Shown here piece after piece: positions 49,705 through 56,941 of a stretch of 64,000 bases of DNA. Source of the stretch: Pseudosporangium ferrugineum (GTDB lineage: Bacteria > Actinomycetota > Actinomycetes > Mycobacteriales > Micromonosporaceae). The notes under the pieces are model-generated. The model ran no database searches. It was not told the origin of the DNA and saw nothing but the letters and a program-made list of their open reading frames with translations. Both the position numbers and the translations under genes were made by a program. Within the stretch, counting starts at the first letter, position 1. Every line of letters starts with the position of its first letter. The stretch is from contig NZ_PVZG01000006.1 in assembly GCF_003002065.1 (NCBI RefSeq), positions 310,001-374,000 of the forward strand, read 5' to 3'.

Positions 49705-50826
49705 ATGAGCGATGCTGAGCTGATGAGGGACCTGGCCGGGCTGCAGACCGCCGTGCAGCGGCGGCTCGACGAGCTGGTAGCCGGGGGACGCGAGCTCGGG
49801 GTGCAAGTCGCTGCCTACCTCGAAGGGCGACTGATCGTCAGCGCCGCCTCCGGGATCGCCGACGAGTCCACCGGGTTGCCCGTCACGCCGGAGACCCCGT
49901 TTCTCTGCTATTCGGTCGGCAAGGGTCTGACCAGCGCGATCGTGCATGTCCTGGCCGAGAGGGGAGAGCTCGACTACGACCTGCGTATCGCGGACGTGTG
50001 GCCGGAGTACGCCCGCCACGGCAAGCGGGACACCACCCTCCGGCACGCCTTGACCCATATGGCCGGCGTTCCGGTTCTGCCCTCATACACAATGCCGGAG
50101 GATTTGCTCGATTGGGACAGGATGTGCCACGTCATCGCGGGTACTACGCCGGTGTGGGAGCCCGGCACGCGGCACGGCCTGCATGAGTGGACGTACGGAT
50201 GGCTCGTCGGGGAGGTGGTCCGTCGCGTCACGAGCCGGCCGATCGGGCGGGTCCTCGCCGAGGAGATCGTCCGTCCCCTGGACATCGACCGGGAAGTGTT
50301 CTTCGGCGTGCCGCCGGAGTTGGCGCACCGCGTCGCCCGGCTCAAGGATCGGACCTGGGCCGCGGCGCTGGAGCGGCTCAGCGCGGACCTGGAGAATTTC
50401 GACCGGGCCGTCCCACCGGGCATCCGCCCGGATGCCGCCCTGGCGAACCGCCACGGCCTTGTGCGCGCCGACATCCCGTCGGCTGCCGCCGTGAGTGCCC
50501 GGGGCATCGCTCGGGTATACGCCGCGATGACAGCCGAGGTCGACGGCGTCCGGCTGGTTTCGGCGCAACGGCTCCGGACGATAAGTGCCGTGCGGACCGC
50601 CGGCCCGGACTGGACGACCGGCCGGGACCTGCCCAAGACCCTCGGCTACGCGGCCGTCCCCGGCACCACGCGCGTCGGATGGAACGCCGCCGGCGGTGGA
50701 CTGACCGGCTTTTATCCCGAAGCGGGCCTAGCGGTAGGGGCAACCCGTAACCAACTTCGCGCGGACGACAACGACCCGTTGGAGGGCATCGTTGCGGCGA
50801 TTCATGCCGCCGTCGTCAAAGTGTGA
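49705..50826 (+). CDS. Serine hydrolase of the beta-lactamase (class C-like) family
   Basis: 373 aa, no signal peptide. SxxK motif is CYSVGKGLT (Ser near residue 72); the second motif is in EWTYGWLVGEVV (Tyr); the third, KTG-like element reads HTG-type AAGGGLTGFYP. Members hydrolyse esters or peptides in the cytoplasm. Divergent from the kinase gene; its stop is about 145 bp before locus B. Confidence 0.85.
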   Translation: MSDAELMRDLAGLQTAVQRRLDELVAGGRELGVQVAAYLEGRLIVSAASGIADESTGLPVTPETPFLCYSVGKGLTSAIVHVLAERGELDYDLRIADVWPEYARHGKRDTTLRHALTHMAGVPVLPSYTMPEDLLDWDRMCHVIAGTTPVWEPGTRHGLHEWTYGWLVGEVVRRVTSRPIGRVLAEEIVRPLDIDREVFFGVPPELAHRVARLKDRTWAAALERLSADLENFDRAVPPGIRPDAALANRHGLVRADIPSAAAVSARGIARVYAAMTAEVDGVRLVSAQRLRTISAVRTAGPDWTTGRDLPKTLGYAAVPGTTRVGWNAAGGGLTGFYPEAGLAVGATRNQLRADDNDPLEGIVAAIHAAVVKV

Positions 50827-50854
50827 CTTCCTCACGAAGAGAATCCGGCCGGTC

Positions 50855-50881
50855 GTGAACCTGCGCGCCCGGGCGCCCGTT
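50855..50881 (+). promoter_or_regulatory. ECF-type promoter of locus B (GTGAACC-N16-CGTT)
   Basis: GTGAACC at 50855-50861, 16-nt spacer, CGTTGTTGC from 50878. It stands 90 nt before the first gene of locus B. Its -10 region, CGTTGTTGC, is identical to that of the wall-hydrolase promoter at 56173. Confidence 0.85.
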
Positions 50882-50971
50882 GTTGCAGTCCGAACCACCC
50901 GCCCGCACGGCGGGCCCAGCCCCAGGACCGCTCAACAGGCTTCCCGGACCACGAGGAGGAGTGAACCCCGC

Positions 50972-51934
50972 ATGCACAAGACGGTGAACCGGTCAAGGAT
51001 GTGGCGGTGGATCGCCTTCGTCCTCCTCGGCTCGCTGATGGCGGCCGGAATGGGTGCACTTGCGCCGACACCTGCCGTTGCCCGCGCCGAGAAGTACAAG
51101 CTCGACGTCGAGAACAAAATGGGCGCGGACGTGGAGTTCTGTCTCCGGAGCGTCTCTTCCGGTGTGGTCCGGGACTGCACCGGCAAGATCAACACGGCGA
51201 AGACCGATACCCTCTACATCGACTTCAATCAGGGCGAACAGATCTACCTCGACTACGAGGTCTTCGGCGAGCACACCCACGACGGCAACCTGATCACGGG
51301 TGCCAGCCAATGCACGCTGACCGGGACCGTCACCTCGCCGAGCCTTTCCTGCAACATTCCGAACTCCGGGAACGTGTACAAGGTCGATGTCGACAACAAG
51401 ATGGGCGCGGACACCGAGTTTTGTATCCGGACCACCACGTCGGCTACGAAACGGGCCTGCTCGGGACGGCTGCAGGCGCGCAAGACAGCGACTCTCTACA
51501 TTGAGTACAAAGAGGGTGACGTCGTCTATCTGGACTTTGAGATCTTCGGCGAGCACACCCACGACGGCAACGTCATCACGGGCGGACACCAGTGCACCGC
51601 TGAAGGCATCATCAACTTCGCCAAAGTGGACTGTCACATCCCCAAAGAAGCCGGGGCCGGGCAGAAGTTCACCCCCGCACCGATGGCACCGTATGCGCTC
51701 GACGTCGCCAACCCGAACGCCGGGGTGATGGCGTTACTCGGTCTGCTGGCCTGGTGCGTCAGCGCCTGCTGCGTCGCGGGCCTGCTCCTGATCGGCATCA
51801 GCATGGCCCTTCAGCTCAACCGGGGTGTACCGGGCGAGTTCGGCGAGCATTGGCGCGGCACCGCACTCGTCGCCATCGCCTGTTTCATCGGGACGACGGC
51901 CGGGCCGATCGTCGCCTTCCTCGATCTTGTTTGA
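50972..51934 (+). CDS. Secreted duplicated four-Cys domain fused to a pilin-like membrane module
   Basis: 320 aa. Signal peptide 1-38, two homologous domains (41-129 and 136-222), then two membrane helices (251-281, 294-318). Each domain has four Cys with the same spacing (57-69-114-127 and 151-163-208-221) and the block FGEHTHDGN, so a disulfide-stabilised beta fold is likely. The membrane module aligns with the next gene (LGLLAWCVSACCVAG here, LGLVAWAGTAAGVAG there), both resembling VirB2/TrbC pilins. The protein would display the twin domain outside while inserting into the pilin-like layer. Ribosome-binding site GAGGAGG. I know no family for the twin domain. Confidence 0.8.
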   Translation: MHKTVNRSRMWRWIAFVLLGSLMAAGMGALAPTPAVARAEKYKLDVENKMGADVEFCLRSVSSGVVRDCTGKINTAKTDTLYIDFNQGEQIYLDYEVFGEHTHDGNLITGASQCTLTGTVTSPSLSCNIPNSGNVYKVDVDNKMGADTEFCIRTTTSATKRACSGRLQARKTATLYIEYKEGDVVYLDFEIFGEHTHDGNVITGGHQCTAEGIINFAKVDCHIPKEAGAGQKFTPAPMAPYALDVANPNAGVMALLGLLAWCVSACCVAGLLLIGISMALQLNRGVPGEFGEHWRGTALVAIACFIGTTAGPIVAFLDLV

Positions 51935-51971
51935 CCGGTACGCCACGACCATCAACACCTAGGGAGTAATC

Positions 51972-52289
51972 GTGTCCATGTCGGGTCTGTACTACAGCGC
52001 GCTGGGCCGGGTCCTCGCCGAGCCTGCTCCGGCTCCCGGGGGCGCCGGAGTCCCGACCCCCGTGAAGAACGCCCCGAGCGAACTGGTCACCGCGGTCGGC
52101 AAAGGGCTCGGCCTGGTGGCCTGGGCCGGTACCGCGGCCGGGGTGGCCGGTGTGCTGATCACGGGCTTGATGATGGCGATCTCGCACAAGCGTGGCGAGA
52201 CGTCGGAACACATGAGCCGGCTGGGCATGGTCCTCGGAGGTTGCGTCCTGGTCTCCGTCGCTGGCCCGGTCGTCAACTTCTTCTTCTGA
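51972..52289 (+). CDS. Pilin-like (VirB2/TrbC-type) membrane protein
   Basis: 105 aa. A 40-residue N-terminal segment with Ala/Pro/Gly, then two membrane helices (about 44-70 and 84-104) joined by the basic loop SHKRGETSEHMSRL. This is the size and topology of VirB2/TrbC-like subunits. Its membrane part matches the C-terminus of the preceding protein. Start GTG 51972 (ATG 51978 possible) after AGGGAG. Likely subunit of the channel or a short pilus. Confidence 0.78.
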   Translation: MSMSGLYYSALGRVLAEPAPAPGGAGVPTPVKNAPSELVTAVGKGLGLVAWAGTAAGVAGVLITGLMMAISHKRGETSEHMSRLGMVLGGCVLVSVAGPVVNFFF

Positions 52290-52326
52290 TCGGACCGCCA
52301 ACGGTTATCAACCAGGGAGCGAACTT

Positions 52327-53067
52327 GTGAGGCGCGTCACCGAATCCGGTGCGGTCGACGACCGGCCGTTCTGGCAGCAGCGGGGATGGCAGTTGTCAGC
52401 TGCCTTCCTTGTGCTCGTGCTTTGTTCGGGCGTCGTCACCGCCGTGGCCAGGATTTCCGGCAGCGAGGTGGACAACCGGCAGCGGCCGGTAGCTGGGCCT
52501 CTGGCCGCCGGCGTCGCCTCCGGTCAGTCGCGTCCGGAAGGTTGCCGGACCGACGACGCGGATCAGGACCCGCCCCGGAAGGCGCCGGCAGACGTCAAGT
52601 GGCAGAACCTGAACGGTGCGAAGGTGCCGTTGTCCGCGTCGGCTGGTCCGGTACGCAGGAGCGGCCCAGTTCTGTGGTGTTTCGCCCACACGCCGCTGGG
52701 CGCCGTCATGGCGGCGAACGTCATCCCGCGGCACATGAGCGGCGCCGACTGGGAGACCGTGACGGTCCAGCAGGTCGTGGCGGGCACCGACCGAGATGTC
52801 TTCGTTGCCCGGCGATCCTCCATGCCGGCCGTGTCGGCGCAGTACACGGCAAGCTCCCTGGCCGGCTTCATGCTGGTCGAGTACGGGCCGGAGAAGGCGA
52901 CGGTACGCCTGCTGATCCGGCAGGCCGCGACCCTGTACGTCCGGACGGACTACACGGTCGTCTGGGACGGCGGTGATTGGAAGCTGAGGCCTTATGAGGG
53001 CGGAGAGCTGCACTCGCAGGTCACCGAGGTGGCGGGCAACGGCGGCTTCGTGATGTGGACGGTGTGA
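52327..53067 (+). CDS. VirB8/TcpC-like assembly protein
   Basis: 246 aa. A cytoplasmic head of about 24 residues, one membrane helix (25-45), then an extracellular domain of the NTF2-like kind: TPLGAVMAANVIPRHM, LLIRQAATLYVRTDYTVVWD and GGDWKLRPYEGGE. This matches VirB8/TcpC proteins, which scaffold the T4SS core. GTG 52327 follows AGGGAG. One base separates it from the next gene. Confidence 0.75.
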   Translation: MRRVTESGAVDDRPFWQQRGWQLSAAFLVLVLCSGVVTAVARISGSEVDNRQRPVAGPLAAGVASGQSRPEGCRTDDADQDPPRKAPADVKWQNLNGAKVPLSASAGPVRRSGPVLWCFAHTPLGAVMAANVIPRHMSGADWETVTVQQVVAGTDRDVFVARRSSMPAVSAQYTASSLAGFMLVEYGPEKATVRLLIRQAATLYVRTDYTVVWDGGDWKLRPYEGGELHSQVTEVAGNGGFVMWTV

Positions 53068-53068
53068 G

Positions 53069-54331
53069 ATGGCTGACTGTTCCACTGGCGACCCGATGTA
53101 CTTCGGTGGCGGGTCGGGCGTCACCAAGTTGTTCGATCAGGGTATCGACGGCATTCTCAGCTCCCTCGCGAGCGCGATTCTCAAGGCCGCGATCAGCCTC
53201 TTCTCGGATGCCGCGAGCAAGATCGACACCTTCGACAAGGACGGCACCTCCGTCAAGACGATAGCTATGCAGCTGAACTGGCTGGCCGTCGCTATTGCCG
53301 TCGCCTCGCTGCTCTTCGCCGCCGCCCGGATGGCGCTCGAACGCCGTGGTCAGGCCGGCATCACCGCGCTCAAGGGCCTCGTCAAGATGATCCTCGTCGG
53401 CGGTGCCGCGTCGGTCGTCCTGCTCAACTTGGCGCAGGAGGGCGACAAATACACGAACTATCTGTACGAGGCCGGCGTCAAGGAGCAGATCAAGGTCATC
53501 GCCGATTGCGGCACCAGTGGCGGCACCGCGTTCCTGCTGATCATTATCGGCTTGCTGCTGATCATCGCCGGAATCATCCACGTCATCCTGCTCTACATCC
53601 GCCTCGGCGTGATGGTCGTGCTGTCCGCCACCTTGCCGCTGGCTGCCGCGGCCTCAATGACTGAGTGGGGCGCCTCCTGGTGGCGTAAGCACATCGCCTG
53701 GACGGTCGCCTGGCTGGTCTTCAAGCCCGCGACCGGGTTGGTCATCTACGCGGGCACCGTCATGATCAATTCGACGAGCTCCAACGCCGACCAGCAGAAG
53801 ATCGCCGGCTGCGGTGTCCTGTTGCTGTCCGCGGTCGCACTCCCCGCGCTGCTTCGCCTGGTCGTCCCGGCCGCAGCCGCTCTCGGCTCCTCCGACGGCG
53901 CCTCCGGCGTGGCAACGGCCGCCGCGGGTGGCGCTGGCAAGCTGGCTACCGGTGCCATCGCCGCGGGTGCCGGCCGGGCGGCGCAGCTGGGTGCCGGTGG
54001 CGGACAGAAGAGCGGCCCCAGCGGCGCGCCGTCTGCTGCCGGCAGCGGCTCCAGGGGGCCGGCCGGCGGCCAGGGGCCGTCCGGCGGCAACGGCTCGTCG
54101 GGGCCCGGCGGTTCTTCCGGCACCAACGGGTCGTCCAGCGGTGGCTCGTCCAGCGGCGGCTCGTCGGGCAACCGCGGCGTGCGGATCGCCTCCGGCGCCG
54201 TACGTGGTGCCGCCGCAGCGGTCGGTTTCGTGGCCGGGGCGGCATCCAAGTCCGCGCCCGCAGCCGCCCAGCACGCCAGCCACGTGGTATCGGGCGCGTT
54301 GCCAGGCGTGCACGACGGCGACGGTCACTAG
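53069..54331 (+). CDS. VirB6/TrbL-like polytopic membrane protein
   Basis: 420 aa. Six or so membrane helices cover residues 60-270 (for example AFLLIIIGLLLIIAGIIHVI and GVMVVLSATLPLAAAAS with WRKHIAWTVAWLVFKPATGL). The last 130 residues are Gly/Ser/Pro-rich and disordered, as in many TrbL proteins. It should form the inner-membrane part of the translocation channel. No P-loop. A strong terminator lies 47 bp downstream. Confidence 0.8.
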   Translation: MADCSTGDPMYFGGGSGVTKLFDQGIDGILSSLASAILKAAISLFSDAASKIDTFDKDGTSVKTIAMQLNWLAVAIAVASLLFAAARMALERRGQAGITALKGLVKMILVGGAASVVLLNLAQEGDKYTNYLYEAGVKEQIKVIADCGTSGGTAFLLIIIGLLLIIAGIIHVILLYIRLGVMVVLSATLPLAAAASMTEWGASWWRKHIAWTVAWLVFKPATGLVIYAGTVMINSTSSNADQQKIAGCGVLLLSAVALPALLRLVVPAAAALGSSDGASGVATAAAGGAGKLATGAIAAGAGRAAQLGAGGGQKSGPSGAPSAAGSGSRGPAGGQGPSGGNGSSGPGGSSGTNGSSSGGSSSGGSSGNRGVRIASGAVRGAAAAVGFVAGAASKSAPAAAQHASHVVSGALPGVHDGDGH

Positions 54332-54378
54332 TCTCACCCGGACAGGAACAGCCGGCGCAAGGCCGGCGAAGGTAGAAC

Positions 54379-54417
54379 CCGAGGGCCGGGCGCTCACACA
54401 GAGCGTCCGGCCCTCGG
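54379..54417 (+). terminator. Strong hairpin terminator of the locus B operon
   Basis: A 17-bp stem (left arm 54379-54395, right arm 54401-54417, one G-U pair) with loop ACACA, followed by TGTTTG. It lies 47 bp after the VirB6-like stop. Confidence 0.85.
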
Positions 54418-54591
54418 TGTTTGCACCCCGGATCGCGAAGCAGTCGAAGGTTCGGAGCACTCCAGGGCCGCACGCGTTCGGGGGAGGGCCATACGAGCGA
54501 TCCTGGTGCGTCGGGACCCGCCCGGGCCGGCATGGCCGTGAACAGCCTAGCCATGCCGGGTCCCCTGCGGGCTGAGCCGTGCCGGTCCGGA

Positions 54592-54650
54592 AGGTGCAGG
54601 TTCGGAGAGATGGTGCAGGTTCGGAGATGGTGCACAGTTCCGGAGACGGT
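54592..54650. repeat. Three imperfect tandem repeats of about 19 bp
   Basis: Units begin GGTGCAGGTTCGGAGA, GGTGCAGGTTCGGAGA and GGTGCACAGTTCCGGAGA. They sit in the gap between convergent genes. Role unknown. Confidence 0.6.
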
Positions 54651-54686
54651 CCGGCAGCAGGCTCGGTAGAGCGCCCCGAGCCCGGG

Positions 54687-56093
54687 TCAGCAGCTGATAT
54701 TGTCGCCGGGCTCGACGCCCAGTTTCTTCGTGATGGCGCGGTACGAGGCGATCCGGTTCTCCACCTGCGCCGGATTTCCGCCGTTGCACTCCAGCGAGCC
54801 GTTGATGCTGCGTATCGTTCCGCCGAATCCGGCGGTGCCGGTGATGGCGGCGTGCGCTGGCATCGGTCCCGCGCCGCTCTGGGTCATCCAGAACCACATA
54901 GCCGTCTGCCACGCCACGGCGGATTCGGTACTGACCTTGTCCGGTTCGTTCAGCAGGTCGACACCGATCGCATCGCCGGCAGCCTTGTAGTTGTTGTTCC
55001 AGCTGAGCTGGATGGGACCGCGGCCGTGGTAGGCCGTCTGGCCGGCCGGGCAACCGTAGGGTTGCGCAGCATCACAGTAGTTGCCCCAGTTCGCGGTGTT
55101 CACCTCTTCGGTGTACTTGAAGCCTCCGGACTCGTGGTCCAAGTTCGCGAGGAATGCCGCTATCTCCCGCTTGCGTACGGTGTCGTCGCCCGTGCCGGCG
55201 AAGGCGGGGAATTTCGCCATCGCGGCTTGCAGGCCGGCGTACGTGTACAGCGGGTCGCGTGCCGGGAACAGCTCGTCGAACTGTTTCGCGGACAGCCGAG
55301 CCGAGCCTGCCGCGGCCAGCGGGTCCTCGAGGTCAGGGGCGGACGAGCCCGATGAGGCAGCCGAACTGGGCCCAGCCGACTCCCCGGACAGATAGTTGGC
55401 GAACATGGACCGTACCCGGAACGGGTAGCCGCTCAGGTCGAACTGGCCGGCACCCCCGGCTTCCTTGACGTAGTCGATGCCCTTCTCCCAGGCGAGCAGC
55501 GTGAGGGTCAGCTTGTCGCCGATCGCCTTCTTGTCGTCGAGGAGTTGCTGCACCTCCTTGGCGAGAGAGCACAGATAGCGCGCCTGAGCGAAGATCGAGT
55601 CCTCGGCGTCGAGAGCGGAGACCTTGCCGTTGTTGTCGTCGTCCTTGCCGAACTTCTCGAACGCCTTGGCCGGCACCTGAGAGATGCCCTTCTTGCCGTC
55701 CGGGCCTTCCTTGTCCGCCCGGAAGCCCGATTCGACCTCGATCTGGGCCGCGAGGATGGCCGGGCTGAGCAGGTCACACTCCTTCGCCGCATCCTTGAGC
55801 GGTTTGACGAGGTTCTTGTCCGGAATCTTGTCCTCGGCCAGGGTGCCCTTGCCGTCGCCGCCGACGGTCGTACTCATGTAGTCGGAGCCACTGGACGAGA
55901 AGGGGTTGGGCGACGATGCGGCGTTGCCGGTGATTGCGATGATCACGATGAGCAAGATCATCGCCAGGGCCACCACCGGCCAGAAGCCGATGAGACTGAC
56001 GATCGCGAGGAAGATGTTGGTGGCGTTGGGCTGCAGGATGGACTTTGTCGCGTCGTGCGCTTGGGCCGCTTTGCGCAGCTTACCGGCCGCCAT
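54687..56093 (-). CDS. Membrane-anchored SLT plus GH19 cell-wall hydrolase of the secretion machine
   Basis: 468 aa. Membrane helix 26-56, lytic-transglycosylase (VirB1-like) domain about 95-235 with catalytic Glu121 in AAQIEVESGF, Ser-rich linker, then a GH19 domain (266-468) with Glu321 in LANLDHESGGF and the signature YHGRGPIQLSWNNNY. T4SSs need such a hydrolase to open the wall; here two different muramoglycan-cutting folds are fused, and the SLT domain keeps the Glu that both SLT-like domains at 13416 have lost. Convergent to the locus B operon but under the same promoter type. ATG 56093 has GCGGAG upstream. Confidence 0.88.
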   Translation of the reverse strand: MAAGKLRKAAQAHDATKSILQPNATNIFLAIVSLIGFWPVVALAMILLIVIIAITGNAASSPNPFSSSGSDYMSTTVGGDGKGTLAEDKIPDKNLVKPLKDAAKECDLLSPAILAAQIEVESGFRADKEGPDGKKGISQVPAKAFEKFGKDDDNNGKVSALDAEDSIFAQARYLCSLAKEVQQLLDDKKAIGDKLTLTLLAWEKGIDYVKEAGGAGQFDLSGYPFRVRSMFANYLSGESAGPSSAASSGSSAPDLEDPLAAAGSARLSAKQFDELFPARDPLYTYAGLQAAMAKFPAFAGTGDDTVRKREIAAFLANLDHESGGFKYTEEVNTANWGNYCDAAQPYGCPAGQTAYHGRGPIQLSWNNNYKAAGDAIGVDLLNEPDKVSTESAVAWQTAMWFWMTQSGAGPMPAHAAITGTAGFGGTIRSINGSLECNGGNPAQVENRIASYRAITKKLGVEPGDNISC

Positions 56094-56146
56094 CTCATCT
56101 CCGCATTCGTCGGCTGCCGCCGAGCGAGTCCGGCGGTCATCGCAAC

Positions 56147-56173
56147 AACGGCTGGATCTTGCCGCCGGTTCAC
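56147..56173 (-). promoter_or_regulatory. ECF-type promoter of the wall-hydrolase gene (GTGAACC-N16-CGTT)
   Basis: Minus-strand GTGAACC (56173-56167), 16-nt spacer, CGTTGTTGC from 56150. The hydrolase start is 53 nt downstream. Confidence 0.85.
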
Positions 56174-56208
56174 CCCGCCGGGCCGTCGTCTGCCGTTAGG
56201 CTCTCGGC

Positions 56209-56853
56209 ATGCGGGTGGTGATCGCCGACGACGCGGTGCTGTTGCGAGAGGGCCTGGTCAGGCTCGTCGAGGAGAACGGCTGCACCGTCGTGGCGGCGGT
56301 GGGCGACGGGCCGTCGCTCGTCGAGGCCGTCGTCGAGCACCAGCCGGACGTGTCCATCGTGGACGTACGGATGCCGCCCACGCACACCGACGAGGGCCTG
56401 CGCGCCGCCACCGAGGCCCGCAAGCGGGTGCCGGGCAGCCCGGTGCTGGTGCTCTCCCAGTACGTCGAGGTCGAGTACGCCGACGACCTGCTCGCCGACC
56501 GCGTCGGCGCGGTGGGCTACCTGCTCAAGGACCGGGTCGCCGAGGTGGCGGACTTCGTCGACGCGCTGCGCCGGGTGGCCGGCGGCGCGACGGTCCTCGA
56601 CCCCGAGGTGGTCGGCCAGCTGCTGGTCCGGCGCCGGCGCGACGATCCGCTGCGCAACCTGACGCCGCGCGAGCGCGAGGTGCTGGCCCTGATGGCGGAG
56701 GGCCGGTCCAACACCGCGATCGCCCGGAAGATCGTGGTGACCGAGGGCGCGGTGGAGAAGCACGTCCGCAACATCTTCACGAAGCTCGACCTGCCGCCGG
56801 ACGACGAACAGCACCGCCGCGTGCTCGCCGTGCTGGCCTATCTGCAGGGCTGA
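56209..56853 (+). CDS. NarL/FixJ-type response regulator
   Basis: 214 aa. Intact receiver: IADDAVLLREGL, phospho-Asp in VSIVDVRMPPTHTDEG, VLSQYV and GYLLKDRV. LuxR helix-turn-helix: LTPREREVLALMAEGRSNTA, VTEGAVEKHVRNIFTKLDL. The best partner kinase in the window is at 48297. It precedes the MMPL transporter, its likely target, by about 90 bp. Confidence 0.92.
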   Translation: MRVVIADDAVLLREGLVRLVEENGCTVVAAVGDGPSLVEAVVEHQPDVSIVDVRMPPTHTDEGLRAATEARKRVPGSPVLVLSQYVEVEYADDLLADRVGAVGYLLKDRVAEVADFVDALRRVAGGATVLDPEVVGQLLVRRRRDDPLRNLTPREREVLALMAEGRSNTAIARKIVVTEGAVEKHVRNIFTKLDLPPDDEQHRRVLAVLAYLQG

Positions 56854-56941
56854 CCGCCGGCCGCGGTGGTGCTAGCCCTACCGGGCACCGGGTGGCTGGC
56901 CGGGTCGTTTCCGCCCTCCCCGCTTCATAGCGTCGGATGTC

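Larger units (their letters stand above)
54332..54686. other. Intergenic region at the convergent ends of locus B
   Basis: This 355-bp gap between two convergent genes holds the terminator at 54379-54417 and a short imperfect repeat array (about 54592-54650). I see no gene. Confidence 0.6.
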
